Part shown: positions 27,585 to 37,475 of the stretch, piece by piece
How the letters are laid out: each line of letters starts with the position of its first letter
How positions within the stretch are numbered: the first letter of the stretch is position 1
Position numbers and translations under genes: made by a program
Notes under the pieces: model-generated
Seen by the model: only the letters and a program-made list of their open reading frames with translations
What the model was told of the DNA's origin: nothing
Database searches by the model: none
NCBI GenBank assembly: GCA_002724635.1
Contig: PBPM01000019.1
Location: forward strand, 1-47,268
Origin: Rhodospirillaceae bacterium
GTDB lineage: Bacteria > Pseudomonadota > Alphaproteobacteria > UBA6615
Reading direction: 5' to 3'
Length of the DNA stretch: 47,268 nt

Positions 27585-27986
27585 TCAACCGGGGTTCGAT
27601 ACGTCGCGTTTGCCGGACTGGAGATCGGCCGCCGGCGTTCCCGCCAGCCGCCGCCCGTCGGCGTCGTACTTGCCCGCGAGTTCATCGATGCTGGTTTCCG
27701 ACCAGAGTTCCGCCTGTGCAAGATACGCGGCACGACCGAGCAGGTGTGCGGCGACGGGGGCCGTGAGCAAGAGGAAGCCCAGGCCCGCGATTGCACGGGT
27801 GATGACGCCGGCGTCTTGGGAAGCGATCGCGATTGCCAGCAGCACGAGCCCCGCCCCGAGGGTGCCGGCTTTCGTCGCGGCATGCATGCGCACGAAGATA
27901 TCCGGCAGCCGAAAGAGCCCGATACCGGCGATCAAGGAGAAAGCGGCACCGATCAAGATGAAGACGCCGGCGAGAAGATCGATCAT
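27585..27986 (-). CDS. mrpG: Na+/H+ antiporter subunit G (MrpG/MnhG)
   Basis: A 133-residue small membrane protein with three hydrophobic helices; the MrpG signature is GAAFSLIAGIGLFRLPDIFVRMHAATKAGTLG, only part of which is needed (RLPDIFVRMHAATKAGTLG). The tail (residues about 105-133) is hydrophilic and longer than minimal MrpG proteins. It is an essential small subunit of the multisubunit Na+(Li+)/H+ antiporter, positioned in the interface of the complex. The start overlaps the mrpF stop by 4 bases. It is the last mrp gene. Confidence 0.93.
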   Translation of the reverse strand: MIDLLAGVFILIGAAFSLIAGIGLFRLPDIFVRMHAATKAGTLGAGLVLLAIAIASQDAGVITRAIAGLGFLLLTAPVAAHLLGRAAYLAQAELWSETSIDELAGKYDADGRRLAGTPAADLQSGKRDVSNPG

Positions 27987-28312
27987 TTATCGTCTCCTGC
28001 GCTAGCGGGGGGGTGCTTGTGGTGCTCGTCGAGTGCGATGCGATAGACGTAGCGGGCGAAGGCGACGGTCGCGAGGAAGCCGACCAGCGCGAGCGCGATT
28101 GCCACGTCGAGGAAGGCATACTCCCCGGTGGAAATCGAGAAGAGGCCGATGAATCCGATCCCGAGCAAGGCCAGCATGTCGAGGGCCACCACCCGGTCGG
28201 CCGGGGTCGGTCCGCGCAGCAGGCGATATACGGTCAATGCGAAGGAAACGATCATCGCGCCGTAGGCGAAGAGGATAGACCCGTCGAGGAAGCGTGCGGC
28301 GAATTCTTCCAT
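27983..28312 (-). CDS. mrpF: Na+/H+ antiporter subunit F (MrpF/MnhF)
   Basis: A 109-residue subunit beginning at ATG 28312 (M-E-E-F-A-A-R-F); the longer open frame to 28435 overlaps mrpE extensively and is discarded. It has three transmembrane helices, with the family core YRLLRGPTPADRVVALDML and the third-helix motif FLDVAIALALVGFLATVAFAR. The hydrophilic tail is histidine-rich for a few residues (EHHKHPP). MrpF contributes to the cation path near MrpA in known Mrp structures. There is a 4-base gap after mrpE and a 4-base overlap with mrpG. Confidence 0.93.
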   Translation of the reverse strand: MEEFAARFLDGSILFAYGAMIVSFALTVYRLLRGPTPADRVVALDMLALLGIGFIGLFSISTGEYAFLDVAIALALVGFLATVAFARYVYRIALDEHHKHPPASAGDDK

Positions 28313-28316
28313 GGAA

Positions 28317-28787
28317 CTACTCCAGCGCCTCGCGGATCCGGCGCTCGAACCCGTTGCGGATGTCCGCTCGAAGTTCGTCCGCGTCGTCGACGTCCATCGC
28401 GTGAATGTAAAGGGTCGACCGGTCCGTCGAGACATCGACGCTGAGGGTTCCGGGGGTGAGAGTGATCAGGTTGGCGAGCAACATGATGCCGATAGGGCTT
28501 TCGATCTCCAGCGGAAAGGCGACGATGGCCGGTCGGAACTCCATACGTGGCGAGAGCGTGTCGCGCGCGACCCGAAAGCCCGAGAGCGCCAGCTCGTAGA
28601 CGAACAGCGCGGCCAGCCTAAGGATGCGGAAGGGGCGGTAGAAATTGCGTTGGTTGAACTGCTCGCGCACGAGCCAAAGGGACAGGAACGCGAGAACAAA
28701 ACCAAAGAGCAGGTTGCTCGGTGAGAAGCTGTTGGTGACAACGCCCCAGATCAGCGCAAGTACCATGTTGATGGCCAGCAGGTTCAT
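28317..28787 (-). CDS. mrpE: Na+/H+ antiporter subunit E (MrpE/MnhE)
   Basis: A 156-residue protein with two N-terminal transmembrane helices (LLAINMVLALIWGVVTNSF and LLFGFVLAFLSLWLV) and a cytoplasmic domain. The family segment LLANLITLTPGTLSVDV is present, followed by LYIHAMDVDD. MrpE is required for full antiport and for assembly in some species. Its start overlaps the mrpD stop by 4 bases (28784-28787), showing translational coupling along the operon. Confidence 0.93.
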   Translation of the reverse strand: MNLLAINMVLALIWGVVTNSFSPSNLLFGFVLAFLSLWLVREQFNQRNFYRPFRILRLAALFVYELALSGFRVARDTLSPRMEFRPAIVAFPLEIESPIGIMLLANLITLTPGTLSVDVSTDRSTLYIHAMDVDDADELRADIRNGFERRIREALE

Positions 28788-30340
28788 TGCTGCACCTCCA
28801 TGCTGTCCGTGACGATTGCAGCAGTCCGCGAAGAATTTCCGAGCACTGCCTCGATGTAGGCATCAGGCGCCAGGAGTTCTGCGGCCGCGCGCTCGGACAC
28901 GCCGGCAAGCGGTGCGGAGTAGACGCCGATGACGAAAGTTAGTGCCGCCAACGCGCCAATGGCACTCTTCATCAAGGCGGTGCCGTTGCCGGGGCGACCC
29001 GAAGCACCGGGCGGCGTCCGGTCAGTCGCCTCGCGCCAGAAAGCCAGCGCGAATATCCGCCCGACCAGTATCAGGGTGAGGAAGCCGGAGACGAGCACGC
29101 CGGCGACGATGGCATACTCGTCCGCCGCCATGCCCGCTTGGACCAGATACACCTTGGGCCAGAAGCCCGCCATTGGCGGTACGCCGGCGAGCGACAACCC
29201 GCAAACCAGAAATGCCACGGCGAGAAATGGCGCACCTTTATAAAGTCCCGCGATGTCGCTGATCAGGGTGCCGCCCGATGCCCGTACTACCATGCCCGCC
29301 GCCATGAACAATGCAGCAGATATGATGATCGAGTGGATGACGTAGAAGATTGTACCGAGCAGCGCGAGTTCGGTGCCGATGGCCAGCCCACCGACCATGA
29401 CCCCGACGCCGCTGATGACGGTATAGGAAACGACCCGGCGGATATCGGTTTCGGCCAGCGCACCCAGTGCGCCGACGACCATGGTCGCGACGGCGACCCA
29501 GATCATCGCCTCTCGAGCAATTTCTCCCCCGTCGGGGAACACGATCATGAACACGCGCACCAGTGAGTAAACGCCCACCTTGGTCAACAAGGCCGCGAAG
29601 ATCGCCGAGACGGTTGGCAGCGGCGTGTGATAGGCCGCGGGTAGCCAGAAGTGCAGGGGAAACAACGCTGACTTCATGCCCAGCGAGACAAGGAAGAGAA
29701 GCACGACGGTTTCGACCGGCGCGTCGGCCGGTAGGGCCGCGACCTTGCCCGGCAGGTCGGCTATGCTTAGCGTACCGGTCATGCCGTAGAGCAGCGCGAT
29801 GGCGATGAGCAGGAGTGTTGTCGCTAGCAGGTTGAGGAAGGCGTACTTCACTGCACCGTCGATCTGTTCGCGGCGCCCGCCCAGGACCATCAGTCCGAAC
29901 GACGAAATCAGCGTGATCTCGAACCAGACATAGAGGTTGAATATGTCGGCGGTCAGGAAGGCGCCCGCGACGCCCATCACCAGCGCCAGCAGCAGCGGAA
30001 TAATGCCGGCGCGGCGGTGCTCGATGTGGGTGGCGCCAAGGCCATAAACCAAGATTATTAGGGCGACGGCGCTGGCGGCAGCGGTAAGCGCTGACCCCAG
30101 CGTATCGGCGACCATCGCGATCCCGAACGGTGCGGGCCATCCGCCCATGGACATAGCGACCGGCCCGTTCGTCCAGACATGGTCGAGGAGGACCAAACTC
30201 GCCACTAGCTGAAGGGTAATCGTAATCAGCCCGATCGCGCTCTGCGCGTTCGGACGTCCCCAGAGGGCGATCGCGAGCGAGGCACCGATCAGCGGAATTG
30301 CGATCGGCCAGACGACGAGCCATGCTGCCATCTCAGACAT
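28784..30340 (-). CDS. mrpD: Na+/H+ antiporter subunit D (MrpD/MnhD), NuoM/N-like
   Basis: A 518-residue polytopic protein related to complex I subunits NuoM and NuoN. Characteristic elements are NLYVWFEITLISSFGLMVLG (helix 5 with the conserved glutamate), MKSALFPLHFWLPAAY (helix 7 with a conserved lysine) and a discontinuous helix region with TKVGVYSLVRV. These charged residues form the proton path. MrpD is proposed to carry H+ translocation within the antiporter. It overlaps mrpC by 8 bases and mrpE by 4 bases. The C-terminal tail (about 490-518) is less conserved and ends in TDSMEVQQ. Confidence 0.94.
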   Translation of the reverse strand: MSEMAAWLVVWPIAIPLIGASLAIALWGRPNAQSAIGLITITLQLVASLVLLDHVWTNGPVAMSMGGWPAPFGIAMVADTLGSALTAAASAVALIILVYGLGATHIEHRRAGIIPLLLALVMGVAGAFLTADIFNLYVWFEITLISSFGLMVLGGRREQIDGAVKYAFLNLLATTLLLIAIALLYGMTGTLSIADLPGKVAALPADAPVETVVLLFLVSLGMKSALFPLHFWLPAAYHTPLPTVSAIFAALLTKVGVYSLVRVFMIVFPDGGEIAREAMIWVAVATMVVGALGALAETDIRRVVSYTVISGVGVMVGGLAIGTELALLGTIFYVIHSIIISAALFMAAGMVVRASGGTLISDIAGLYKGAPFLAVAFLVCGLSLAGVPPMAGFWPKVYLVQAGMAADEYAIVAGVLVSGFLTLILVGRIFALAFWREATDRTPPGASGRPGNGTALMKSAIGALAALTFVIGVYSAPLAGVSERAAAELLAPDAYIEAVLGNSSRTAAIVTDSMEVQQ

Positions 30341-30716
30341 CGCGACCTCGCATCGGTGGCGTGTCCAATACCGGTTCGGCGATACGCATCTCGTCGGTAT
30401 TGACGGTGTCGAGGGTCCGGTAGGCCCGACGCGACAAAACCAGCAGAAAGGCGAATAGCGAGAAGCTGATCACGATGGCTGTCAGGATCAACGCCTGGGG
30501 CAACGGGTTGGCGATGCCGGCTTCGGCGACCTTCAGTCCCTTGTCGATCAGCGGCGGACTCTCTCGCGTCAGGCGTCCGGAGGCGAAAATCAGCAGATGC
30601 GTCGCGTTGCCCAAAACGAATACGCCAAGGATCAACCTGATCAGTGAGCCCGACAGCAACAGGTAGACGCTGATTGCGAACAGGAGGCCGACGAGGATGA
30701 CGAGAATCGTTTCCAC
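30333..30716 (-). CDS. mrpC: Na+/H+ antiporter subunit C (MrpC/MnhC), NuoK-like
   Basis: A 127-residue protein homologous to complex I NuoK, with three helices. Family markers are LVGLLFAISVYLLLSGSLIR, GVFVLGNATHLLIFASG and the NPLPQALILTAIVISFS stretch, the last being the strongest signature of MrpC/NuoK. It links antiporter modules in the membrane arm. It starts directly at the mrpB stop (1-base overlap) and overlaps mrpD by 8 bases. Confidence 0.94.
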   Translation of the reverse strand: METILVILVGLLFAISVYLLLSGSLIRLILGVFVLGNATHLLIFASGRLTRESPPLIDKGLKVAEAGIANPLPQALILTAIVISFSLFAFLLVLSRRAYRTLDTVNTDEMRIAEPVLDTPPMRGRDV

Positions 30717-31129
30717 TATTCACGTCCCTCGAGGGCGAAGGCGATACCGGCGATTGCGCCGACAACGACCAGGTAAACGCCGATGTCGAACAGCACAACT
30801 GTGGAGGCGTATTTCATGTCCGGGGCGAAAGAGGGAAACCACCACTGGCCCGTCAGGAATGCATCACCAAACAGGATCGACGCCACACCGCTGAGTGCGG
30901 CCAGCAGCAGGCCGGTGCCGGCAATCGCGATCGGCTGGACCACGAGTGCGCGCCGCGCTGCGGCCAGCCCCTCGGCGATGGCGTAGATCGCAAAGGCCGA
31001 TGCGCCGATCAGTCCGCCAATGAAGCCGCCGCCGGGTTCGTTATGGCCGCGAAGCAGCACATAGATCGAGAATAGGAGCATCAGCCCCGAAAGCAGCGGG
31101 GTTGCGGTTCGCAGGATCAACGAGTTCAT
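30716..31129 (-). CDS. mrpB: Na+/H+ antiporter subunit B (MrpB/MnhB)
   Basis: A 137-residue protein with four hydrophobic helices. The family motif [22 protein letters not shown] (core [12 protein letters not shown]) near residues 27-48 is diagnostic. MrpB is a separate gene here, so this is a seven-gene (group 1) Mrp operon rather than the six-gene type with fused MrpA-MrpB found in Sinorhizobium pha. It overlaps mrpA by 4 bases (ATGA). Confidence 0.94.
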   Translation of the reverse strand: MNSLILRTATPLLSGLMLLFSIYVLLRGHNEPGGGFIGGLIGASAFAIYAIAEGLAAARRALVVQPIAIAGTGLLLAALSGVASILFGDAFLTGQWWFPSFAPDMKYASTVVLFDIGVYLVVVGAIAGIAFALEGRE

Positions 31130-33453
31130 GACGTTTTTTCCGCGTCGTTAGTGGTCGATTGATCTTCCGTATCGCTCCCGGTGATCGCATACAGGGCCAA
31201 GACGGATACGCCGGCGATCGTGACCACCGCGATCTCACCTAGTGTGTCGAGGGCGCGGAAGTCGACTAGAATCACGTTCACGATGTTACGGCCGAAGGCA
31301 TCCGTGTAGCTGCGCTCGCCGAAATAGGTGCTAAGGCTGATGTCGAGCGGCGCTCCGATAATTGTCATTAGCAACGCCGCCAGCGCTCCGCCGACAGCCA
31401 CTGCAATCGCCGCGTCGCGGGTAACCTGTAACGGTCCGCGATGGTCCGATCCGAACACCGGTAGGCGTGTTATAACCAAGGCGAGGATGACCACCGATAG
31501 GGTCTCGACCATCAACTGGGTGAAGGCCAGGTCCGGCGCGCCGAACACCAGGAATACGAACGCGACCCCGATGCCCATGATCCCCATGGACATAATCGCG
31601 ATCAGCCGCGATCGGATGAGCACCACCGCAACTCCCCCGCCCAGAGTGAGTAGGGCGACGGACCATACCAGCATGTCGACCGGCGGTGTCTGGACCATGA
31701 CACCGATACCGTCAAACACCTGAGGCAGGACGAGCGAGGCCGCCAGCACCAGAAAGGTGATCAGCATGTAGCGTCGGAGAATACCGATCTGCAACGCGCC
31801 CGATACGCCGCGCGCGAGTGCGATGAGTGCATCCATAAACTGATCATAGCCCTTGTCGGGCCCCCAGAGAGGGTCGATCAGCCGTGCTAGCGCAGCGCTC
31901 GCGTGCCGGCTCTGCCAGAACAGGATGGCGCCGATCGCGACGGTGATGATGCTGGCCACGACCGGCGCCTTGAAACCGCCCCACAGGTAGAGATCGACCG
32001 TCATGGGCTTCCCGGCGACAGCGATTGCGGCGGGGCCAACGAACAGGTTCTCCGAGATATTACTGAACAGGCCGAAGAACAGGCTGAGTACGGCAAGCGT
32101 AAGGGCGCCGATCCACAGGCCCAGCGTGCCCTCATGTGGCTTGTGGGGCGTGTCGCCCAGTTTGCCGAAGAATGGCTTGAATCCGACCAGGAACGCGATT
32201 GCAAACATAAGCGCATTGCCGGTGATCGCGACTGCGGTCAGGACGAGCGGTAGGCTTCCGTCGAGCGTACCCTTATAGACCCATTCCTTGGCGATGAAGC
32301 CGAAGAAGGGCGGCAGTCCGGACATCGAAAGCGCCGCGAGCGCGCCGGCCGCCGCGGTGAATGGCATGATCCGGCCAAGGCCTGACAGGCGGTGCAGGTC
32401 GCGCGTGCCGGTGCCGTGGTCGACAGAGCCGGCGACCATGAAAAGTGCGCCCTTGAACATCGAATGCGCGAACAGGTAGGCCATCGCTGCCTGGATCGCG
32501 TAGTGCTCGCCGATGCCGATCAGGAAGACCAGCAGGCCGAGACTGGCGACTGTCGTCTGGGCAAGCATCAGCTTGAGGTCGGTGTTGCGCAGCGCGAGGA
32601 TCGCGCCGGCGATCAAGGTTGCGCCGCCGAAGACCATCAGTACGACATGCCAGACCTCCGTCCCGCCGAGGCCCGGGTTCATGCGCGCCAGCAGATAGAC
32701 CCCGGCCTTCACCATCGTGGCCGAGTGAAGGTAGGCGCTGACCGGTGTCGGCGCCTCCATGGCGTTGGGAAGCCAGAAATGGAACGGCACCTGGGCCGAC
32801 TTCGTAAACGCGCCACAGAGAATCAGGATCAGGATCGCCACGTACCAGGGGTGCTCGCGCAGCACATCACCATCGGCGAGCAGCGTCGACAGCTCCATGG
32901 CGCCGCCCGCCTGAGCCATCAGCAGCAGTCCTGCGAGCAGGGCGAGTCCGCCGCCGCCGGTGACTACCAGCGCCTGTAATGCGGCACGCCGCGAGCGGGG
33001 CTTCTCATGGTTGAAGCCGATCAGCAGGAACGAGGTGATCGAGGTCAGCTCCCAGAATACGAACAGGGTCACCACGTTGTCCGACAGCACGAGCCCCAGC
33101 ATCGAACCCATGAACATCAGCAGGAACATCATGAAGCGTCCGAGATGGATATGGCCCTTCAGGTACGCGCCGGCGTAGAGAACTATGAAGGTGCCGATGA
33201 AGCTGATCAGAAGCGCGAACAGTAGGCTCAGCCCGTCGACGTAGAAGGATAGGGCGATGCTGAGCGCCGGGATCCATTCGGTCGAGAAGGAGAGAGTCTC
33301 TCCCGCCGAAACAGGGCCTAGGAACTGCGCGAAATAGACGGTCAGCCCGGCAGGCAGCGCTGCGAGCACCCAGCCGACATGGTCGCCGGCGACCCGGCGC
33401 ACCGTCGGCGCGCACACGCCCAGAACGAATGGTGCAAGCGTCGCAGCAAGCAT
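31126..33453 (-). CDS. mrpA: Na+/H+ antiporter subunit A (MrpA/MnhA), NuoL-like
   Basis: About 775 residues from ATG 33453 (M-L-A-A-T-L-A-P-F), with GGAGGA about 11 bases upstream; the open frame runs further to 33519 without support. The NuoL-like part has [18 protein letters not shown] and [20 protein letters not shown]. The C-terminal part includes a DUF4040-type helix pair ([20 protein letters not shown]) and [19 protein letters not shown], which lead into the MrpB-like region. MrpA is the largest subunit and is proposed to carry the Na+ path. It is first in the mrpA-G operon, important for salt and alkaline tolerance, consistent with a marine or saline habitat (inference). Confidence 0.94.
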   Translation of the reverse strand: MLAATLAPFVLGVCAPTVRRVAGDHVGWVLAALPAGLTVYFAQFLGPVSAGETLSFSTEWIPALSIALSFYVDGLSLLFALLISFIGTFIVLYAGAYLKGHIHLGRFMMFLLMFMGSMLGLVLSDNVVTLFVFWELTSITSFLLIGFNHEKPRSRRAALQALVVTGGGGLALLAGLLLMAQAGGAMELSTLLADGDVLREHPWYVAILILILCGAFTKSAQVPFHFWLPNAMEAPTPVSAYLHSATMVKAGVYLLARMNPGLGGTEVWHVVLMVFGGATLIAGAILALRNTDLKLMLAQTTVASLGLLVFLIGIGEHYAIQAAMAYLFAHSMFKGALFMVAGSVDHGTGTRDLHRLSGLGRIMPFTAAAGALAALSMSGLPPFFGFIAKEWVYKGTLDGSLPLVLTAVAITGNALMFAIAFLVGFKPFFGKLGDTPHKPHEGTLGLWIGALTLAVLSLFFGLFSNISENLFVGPAAIAVAGKPMTVDLYLWGGFKAPVVASIITVAIGAILFWQSRHASAALARLIDPLWGPDKGYDQFMDALIALARGVSGALQIGILRRYMLITFLVLAASLVLPQVFDGIGVMVQTPPVDMLVWSVALLTLGGGVAVVLIRSRLIAIMSMGIMGIGVAFVFLVFGAPDLAFTQLMVETLSVVILALVITRLPVFGSDHRGPLQVTRDAAIAVAVGGALAALLMTIIGAPLDISLSTYFGERSYTDAFGRNIVNVILVDFRALDTLGEIAVVTIAGVSVLALYAITGSDTEDQSTTNDAEKTS

Positions 33454-33856
33454 CGGTCGAACGTTCCTCCCATCTCCCCGGACGTCGATACCGTTGTTTA
33501 CCGTGTCGGCGTCGTGCACACCGCTATCCGCGGCTTTTCGTGCACCGGGCAGACGCGGGACGATCGCGTATTTCGCGCTATCGGCTATCGCGCGGCGACG
33601 GGTATCGCCGACCGGGCGTTGCGGGGCCGCCTCCGGGCCCGCGAACCAAGATCAATTAATTTACCTAACCGCTAAGGGCAAGACCCGCAGACTTCAAATT
33701 TTTAGATTTCGAGGGTTTGCGCCGCCATGACCGTAATCTCGAAGTTCCCTGCGGTGATCGAAAGGGGACTCGTTCGCTCTGCGGCCTCAACATTTTCCGA
33801 GTTACGGTAGCCGTCAGTCTGGCTTTCGGCTTGCCTTCGGCCTACATCTTCGACGG
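33454..33856. other. Divergent intergenic region between mrpA and the Atm1-type exporter
   Basis: About 400 bases between divergently transcribed genes. I see no gene or RNA structure. The AT-rich stretch around 33645-33715 (ATTAATTTACC and TTCAAATTTTTAGATTT) is the best place for promoters, but no pair of boxes is convincing enough to name. Confidence 0.45.
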
Positions 33857-35755
33857 ATGGTGGGACACGGACGCATATCTGAACCGAATACACCGGTGCC
33901 GGAACGGCGTGCGGGCGCAGAGATGCGCGCGATCCGAGCCCTTGCACCATACCTGTGGCCGAAGGGACAGCTCGAGATGCGCGTGCGCGTCGCGATCGCC
34001 CTAATCCTGTTGGTGGCGGCGAAGGTCGCGACTGTGGCTGTGCCTGCAGTATTCGGCCGGGCCGTGGACGTACTCGAGGCCGATACGATGGATACGGCCG
34101 CCAGCGGAGCCATAGCTGTGCCGGTGTCACTCCTTATCGGCTACGGTCTGCTCCGGGTCGGTCAGCAGGCCTTTGCCGAGCTGCGCGACTTCGTCTTTGC
34201 CAAGGTAGGCCAGCGGGCCATTCGGGCGATTGCGCTCACGGTCTTCAAGCATCTGCATGCACTTGCGCTGCGGTTTCACATGGACCGGCAGACCGGCGGG
34301 CTGAGCCGAGCCATAGAGCGCGGGATCAAGGGAATCGATTTCCTCCTGCGTTTCATGCTGTTCAACATTCTGCCGACGCTGGTGGAGATCGGGCTGGTCT
34401 GCGCGATCCTTTGGTCGCTGTTCGGCTTTGTGTTCAGCGCGATCACCTTCGTCACCGTGGTGATTTACATCATCTTCACCTTCTCGTTCACCGAGTGGCG
34501 GCTCAAGTACCGGCGCGCTATGAACGACAGCGACAGCGAGGCCAATACGAAGGCGATCGACAGCCTGCTGAATTTTGAGACGGTGAAGTATTTCGGCAAC
34601 GAGGCCCACGAGGCGCGGCGCTACGACGTCTCGATGCAGCGCTACGAGAAGGCAGCCGTGAAGAGCCTGACAACGCTCTCGCTGCTCAACGTCGGCCAGG
34701 GGCTTATTATGGCCCTGGGAATGACGATCCTGCTGGTGCTCTCGGGCTTCCGGGTGGCTGATGGCGCCATGACCGTGGGGGCTTTCACCGCGGTCAATCT
34801 CTACATGATGCAATTGTTTCAACCCCTTAATTTTCTTGGATTTGTCTACCGCGAAATCAAGCAGTCTCTGGTTGACATGGAGCAGATGTTCGGGCTTCTC
34901 GAGCAGAACCGCGAGATCGAGGATGCGCCCGGCGCCCGCAACCTCGTGGTCGATGACGGCGTGGTCCGGTTCGAGCATGTTTCGTTCAGCTACGACGCGC
35001 GACGGCCGGTGCTCAGGGATGTCGACTTCGAGGTGCCAACGGGCAGCACGGTGGCGATCGTAGGCGCGTCGGGGGCGGGCAAGTCGACCATCTCGCGGCT
35101 GCTGTTCCGATTCTACGATGTCGAGGACGGAACGATCAGCATCGACGGCCAGGACATCCGCGCGGTGACGCAAGACAGCCTGCGAGCGGCGATCGGTATC
35201 GTTCCGCAAGATACGGTCCTTTTCAACGATTCCGTCTTCTACAACATCCAGTACGGCCGTCCTTCGGCGAGCCCGGCAGAGGTCGAGGAGGCGGCGCGGC
35301 TGGCCCAGGTGCATGACTTCGTCATGAGCCTGCCCGACGGCTACAACACACGCGTCGGCGAGCGTGGCCTGAAGCTCTCCGGCGGCGAGAAGCAGCGCGT
35401 CGCCATCGCGCGTACGATCCTCAAGGCACCGAAGATCCTGCTTTTCGATGAAGCGACGTCGGCGCTCGACACGCATACCGAGCGTGAGATTCAGGCGGCC
35501 CTGGAACAGGTCTCGGCGGATCGCACAGCGCTGGTCATTGCCCACCGGCTTTCGACGGTTGTGAATGCTGACGAGATCATAGTGCTCGACGGGGGCGTCA
35601 TCATCGAGCGCGGCCGCCACGACGAACTACTCACGCTGGACAGCGCCTATGCCGAACTCTGGCGGCGCCAGCAGGCCGCCGCGCGTCGCGAGGAAGAGAT
35701 CGCGGCAGACATGGCCGACGGGGTCTTCATCCCGGCGCCGGCGGTGCGGGCCTAG
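33857..35755 (+). CDS. ABC exporter of the Atm1/HMT1 type (fused permease and ATPase)
   Basis: A 632-residue half-transporter. The membrane domain starts after RAIRALAPYLWPKGQ and includes HMDRQTGGLSRAIERGIKGI and the Atm1-characteristic ALNFETVKYFGNE-like segment (LLNFETVKYFGNEAHE). The ATPase has GASGAGKST (Walker A), GLKLSGGEKQRVAIART (signature), ILLFDEATSALD (Walker B) and AHRLSTV (H-loop). Alphaproteobacterial Atm1 proteins export glutathione-linked compounds, including metal-glutathione complexes, and relate to mitochondrial Atm1. Start ATG 33857 is used; ATG 33923 (M-R-A-I-R-A-L) is possible and neither has a strong Shine-Dalgarno. It converges with the thiY-like gene with a 4-base overlap of ends. 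Confidence 0.92.
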   Translation: MVGHGRISEPNTPVPERRAGAEMRAIRALAPYLWPKGQLEMRVRVAIALILLVAAKVATVAVPAVFGRAVDVLEADTMDTAASGAIAVPVSLLIGYGLLRVGQQAFAELRDFVFAKVGQRAIRAIALTVFKHLHALALRFHMDRQTGGLSRAIERGIKGIDFLLRFMLFNILPTLVEIGLVCAILWSLFGFVFSAITFVTVVIYIIFTFSFTEWRLKYRRAMNDSDSEANTKAIDSLLNFETVKYFGNEAHEARRYDVSMQRYEKAAVKSLTTLSLLNVGQGLIMALGMTILLVLSGFRVADGAMTVGAFTAVNLYMMQLFQPLNFLGFVYREIKQSLVDMEQMFGLLEQNREIEDAPGARNLVVDDGVVRFEHVSFSYDARRPVLRDVDFEVPTGSTVAIVGASGAGKSTISRLLFRFYDVEDGTISIDGQDIRAVTQDSLRAAIGIVPQDTVLFNDSVFYNIQYGRPSASPAEVEEAARLAQVHDFVMSLPDGYNTRVGERGLKLSGGEKQRVAIARTILKAPKILLFDEATSALDTHTEREIQAALEQVSADRTALVIAHRLSTVVNADEIIVLDGGVIIERGRHDELLTLDSAYAELWRRQQAAARREEEIAADMADGVFIPAPAVRA

Positions 35756-36693
35756 CGCAGCTCGACGGCGTAGCTGTCTACCGGCGGGATCGTCCGGATC
35801 AGGCCGCGCCCCTTCAGGAATTCCGCGAAACGATCGTAGCGGCCCCGGTCGAGGGCGGCCGGGCGCAGCGCGAAGCGGGGCAGGGTGTCCAGCCAGGCCC
35901 GGCGGTTCAGTTCGTCATCCAGGTCCTTGCGGCCCTTGATGAACAGTTGCCACGCCTCGTCCGGATGATTGATCATGAACTGTGTAGCCGCCTCGATTGC
36001 GTTAAGGAAGGCTACAAAAACTGGGTCGGAGAGCCGATCATTTTTAGCTACGATTATCAACTCGTCATAGGCGGGCACGCCTTCCTCCTCAAGGAAGAAG
36101 GCCCGACCAGGCCGGCCGGCTATGTCCATCTGGTTAAGCTCGAAGTTTCGATATGCGCCTATCACCGCATCGACCTGGCCGCTCATCAGTGATGGCGACA
36201 ACGAGAAATTCACGTTCACCAGTTCGACATCTTCGAGCGCGAGACCATGCTTGGTGAGCATGGCCCCCAGCAACGCGTCCTCAAAGCCTCCGACCGAGAA
36301 ACCGACCTTCCGGCCTTTCAGATCCGCGATCGACTTCACCGGACCGTCGTCGAGGACCACCAACGAGGCGAGCGGTGTGGCAACGAGCGTGCCGATCCTC
36401 GCGAGCGGCAGGCCCTCTGCAACCTGCAGGTGCAGCTGCGGCTGATAGGAGATCGCGAGATCGGCATGTCCTGCGGCCACCAGCTTCGGCGGGTCATTAG
36501 GGTCGGCGGGAGCGATCAGCTTGACCTCAAGACCGCGGGACTTGAACTCGCCGCGCTCCATAGCCACGAAGAGCGGGCCATGGTCGGGATTGATGAACCA
36601 GTCGAGCATCACGGTTACCCTGTCGGCGGCAATGGCGGGCGCGGCAACGAGGGCCAGGAGAGTGAAGACAGCGCAAGCGGCAAAACGTTTCAT
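35752..36693 (-). CDS. thiY: ABC transporter substrate-binding protein, thiamine-precursor type (ThiY/NMT1-like)
   Basis: A 313-residue periplasmic binding protein with a clear signal peptide (CAVFTLLALVAAPAIAAD, cleavage likely after AIA). The NMT1/THI5-like opening VMLDWFINPDHGPLFVAMER, then DLAISYQPQLHLQVAEGLPL and VGFSVGGFEDALL, match proteins binding hydroxymethylpyrimidine or its formylamino precursor. Control by a TPP riboswitch at the head of the operon supports that substrate class. It is the last of three genes, 23 bases after the permease stop. Confidence 0.9.
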   Translation of the reverse strand: MKRFAACAVFTLLALVAAPAIAADRVTVMLDWFINPDHGPLFVAMERGEFKSRGLEVKLIAPADPNDPPKLVAAGHADLAISYQPQLHLQVAEGLPLARIGTLVATPLASLVVLDDGPVKSIADLKGRKVGFSVGGFEDALLGAMLTKHGLALEDVELVNVNFSLSPSLMSGQVDAVIGAYRNFELNQMDIAGRPGRAFFLEEEGVPAYDELIIVAKNDRLSDPVFVAFLNAIEAATQFMINHPDEAWQLFIKGRKDLDDELNRRAWLDTLPRFALRPAALDRGRYDRFAEFLKGRGLIRTIPPVDSYAVELR

Positions 36694-36716
36694 GGGATCT
36701 AGGCTCTAGTTTTTGG

Positions 36717-37475
36717 TCAATGTTTGCTAGCGGGATCGATATCGGCCTGCCAAGCAATGGTCCGGCGCAACACAGAATCAACAAGGTAATAGATCGCTAT
36801 GGCCATCAGGGCCAGGACCAGCAGGGCAGCGAACATAGCGTCAGTCTGCACCCGGCCGTTCATCAGCAGCATGTAGTAGCCGAGGCCTGCCGAGGAGCCG
36901 ACCCATTCGCCGACGACGGCACCGATTGGCGCGACAGCGGCAGCGACCCGTAGGCCCGACGCGAATGCGGGCATGGCGGCCGGAATGCGGACCTGGCGCA
37001 AGATCGCGGCCCTCGGTGCGTCCAAAGTCCGGGCCAGATCTATCCAACCGGGCTCTGTTCGGCGCAGACCGTCGTAGAAGGCCGCGGTTACCGGGAAATA
37101 GATGATCAGTGTCGCCATCGCTACCTTGGGGGTAACCCCGTATCCGAACCAGAGGACAAGCACGGGCGCCAGCGCGAACACCGGCACTGCCTGCGAGACT
37201 ACGAGAACTGGGAGCACCCATGCCCTGGCGCCGCGGAAATAGGCCATGACGAGCGCACTAGTGCCGCCGAGAAGCGTTCCGAACAGTAGGCCGAGAAGAA
37301 TCTCGGTTAGGGTCACGAGCGCGTGCCCCGCGATGATGTCGACCCGCTCGACGGCCACGGACATTACGGCGATTGGGCCGGGGAGTATGAACGGGGCGAT
37401 CTCGGAGGCGCTGACGAACACCTGCCAGACCGCGAGCAACCCGGCGAACACGATGATGGGGCGCAGAACGTTCAT
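36717..37475 (-). CDS. thiX: ABC transporter permease, thiamine-precursor type (ThiX-like)
   Basis: Start ATG 37475 forms an ATGA overlap with the ATP-binding gene stop and gives 252 residues; the longer frame to 37514 is not needed. It is a BPD_transp_1 permease with helices such as IIVFAGLLAVWQVFVSAS and the cytoplasmic coupling loop DLARTLDAPRAAILRQVRIP followed by AMPAFASGLRVAAAVAPIGA (EAA-like loop). TauC/SsuC relatives carry sulfonates, but the riboswitch upstream makes a thiamine precursor the best call. It works with the ThiY-like binding protein and ThiZ-like ATPase. Confidence 0.9.
   Translation of the reverse strand: MNVLRPIIVFAGLLAVWQVFVSASEIAPFILPGPIAVMSVAVERVDIIAGHALVTLTEILLGLLFGTLLGGTSALVMAYFRGARAWVLPVLVVSQAVPVFALAPVLVLWFGYGVTPKVAMATLIIYFPVTAAFYDGLRRTEPGWIDLARTLDAPRAAILRQVRIPAAMPAFASGLRVAAAVAPIGAVVGEWVGSSAGLGYYMLLMNGRVQTDAMFAALLVLALMAIAIYYLVDSVLRRTIAWQADIDPASKH

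Noticed and set aside
29238-30323. 361-codon minus-strand frame
   Set aside because: A shifted-frame shadow of mrpD, rich in Arg and without family motifs.
34127-35620. 497-codon minus-strand open frame
   Set aside because: It is entirely antisense to the Atm1-type ABC exporter, whose motifs are unambiguous; the long frame reflects GC-rich codon bias.
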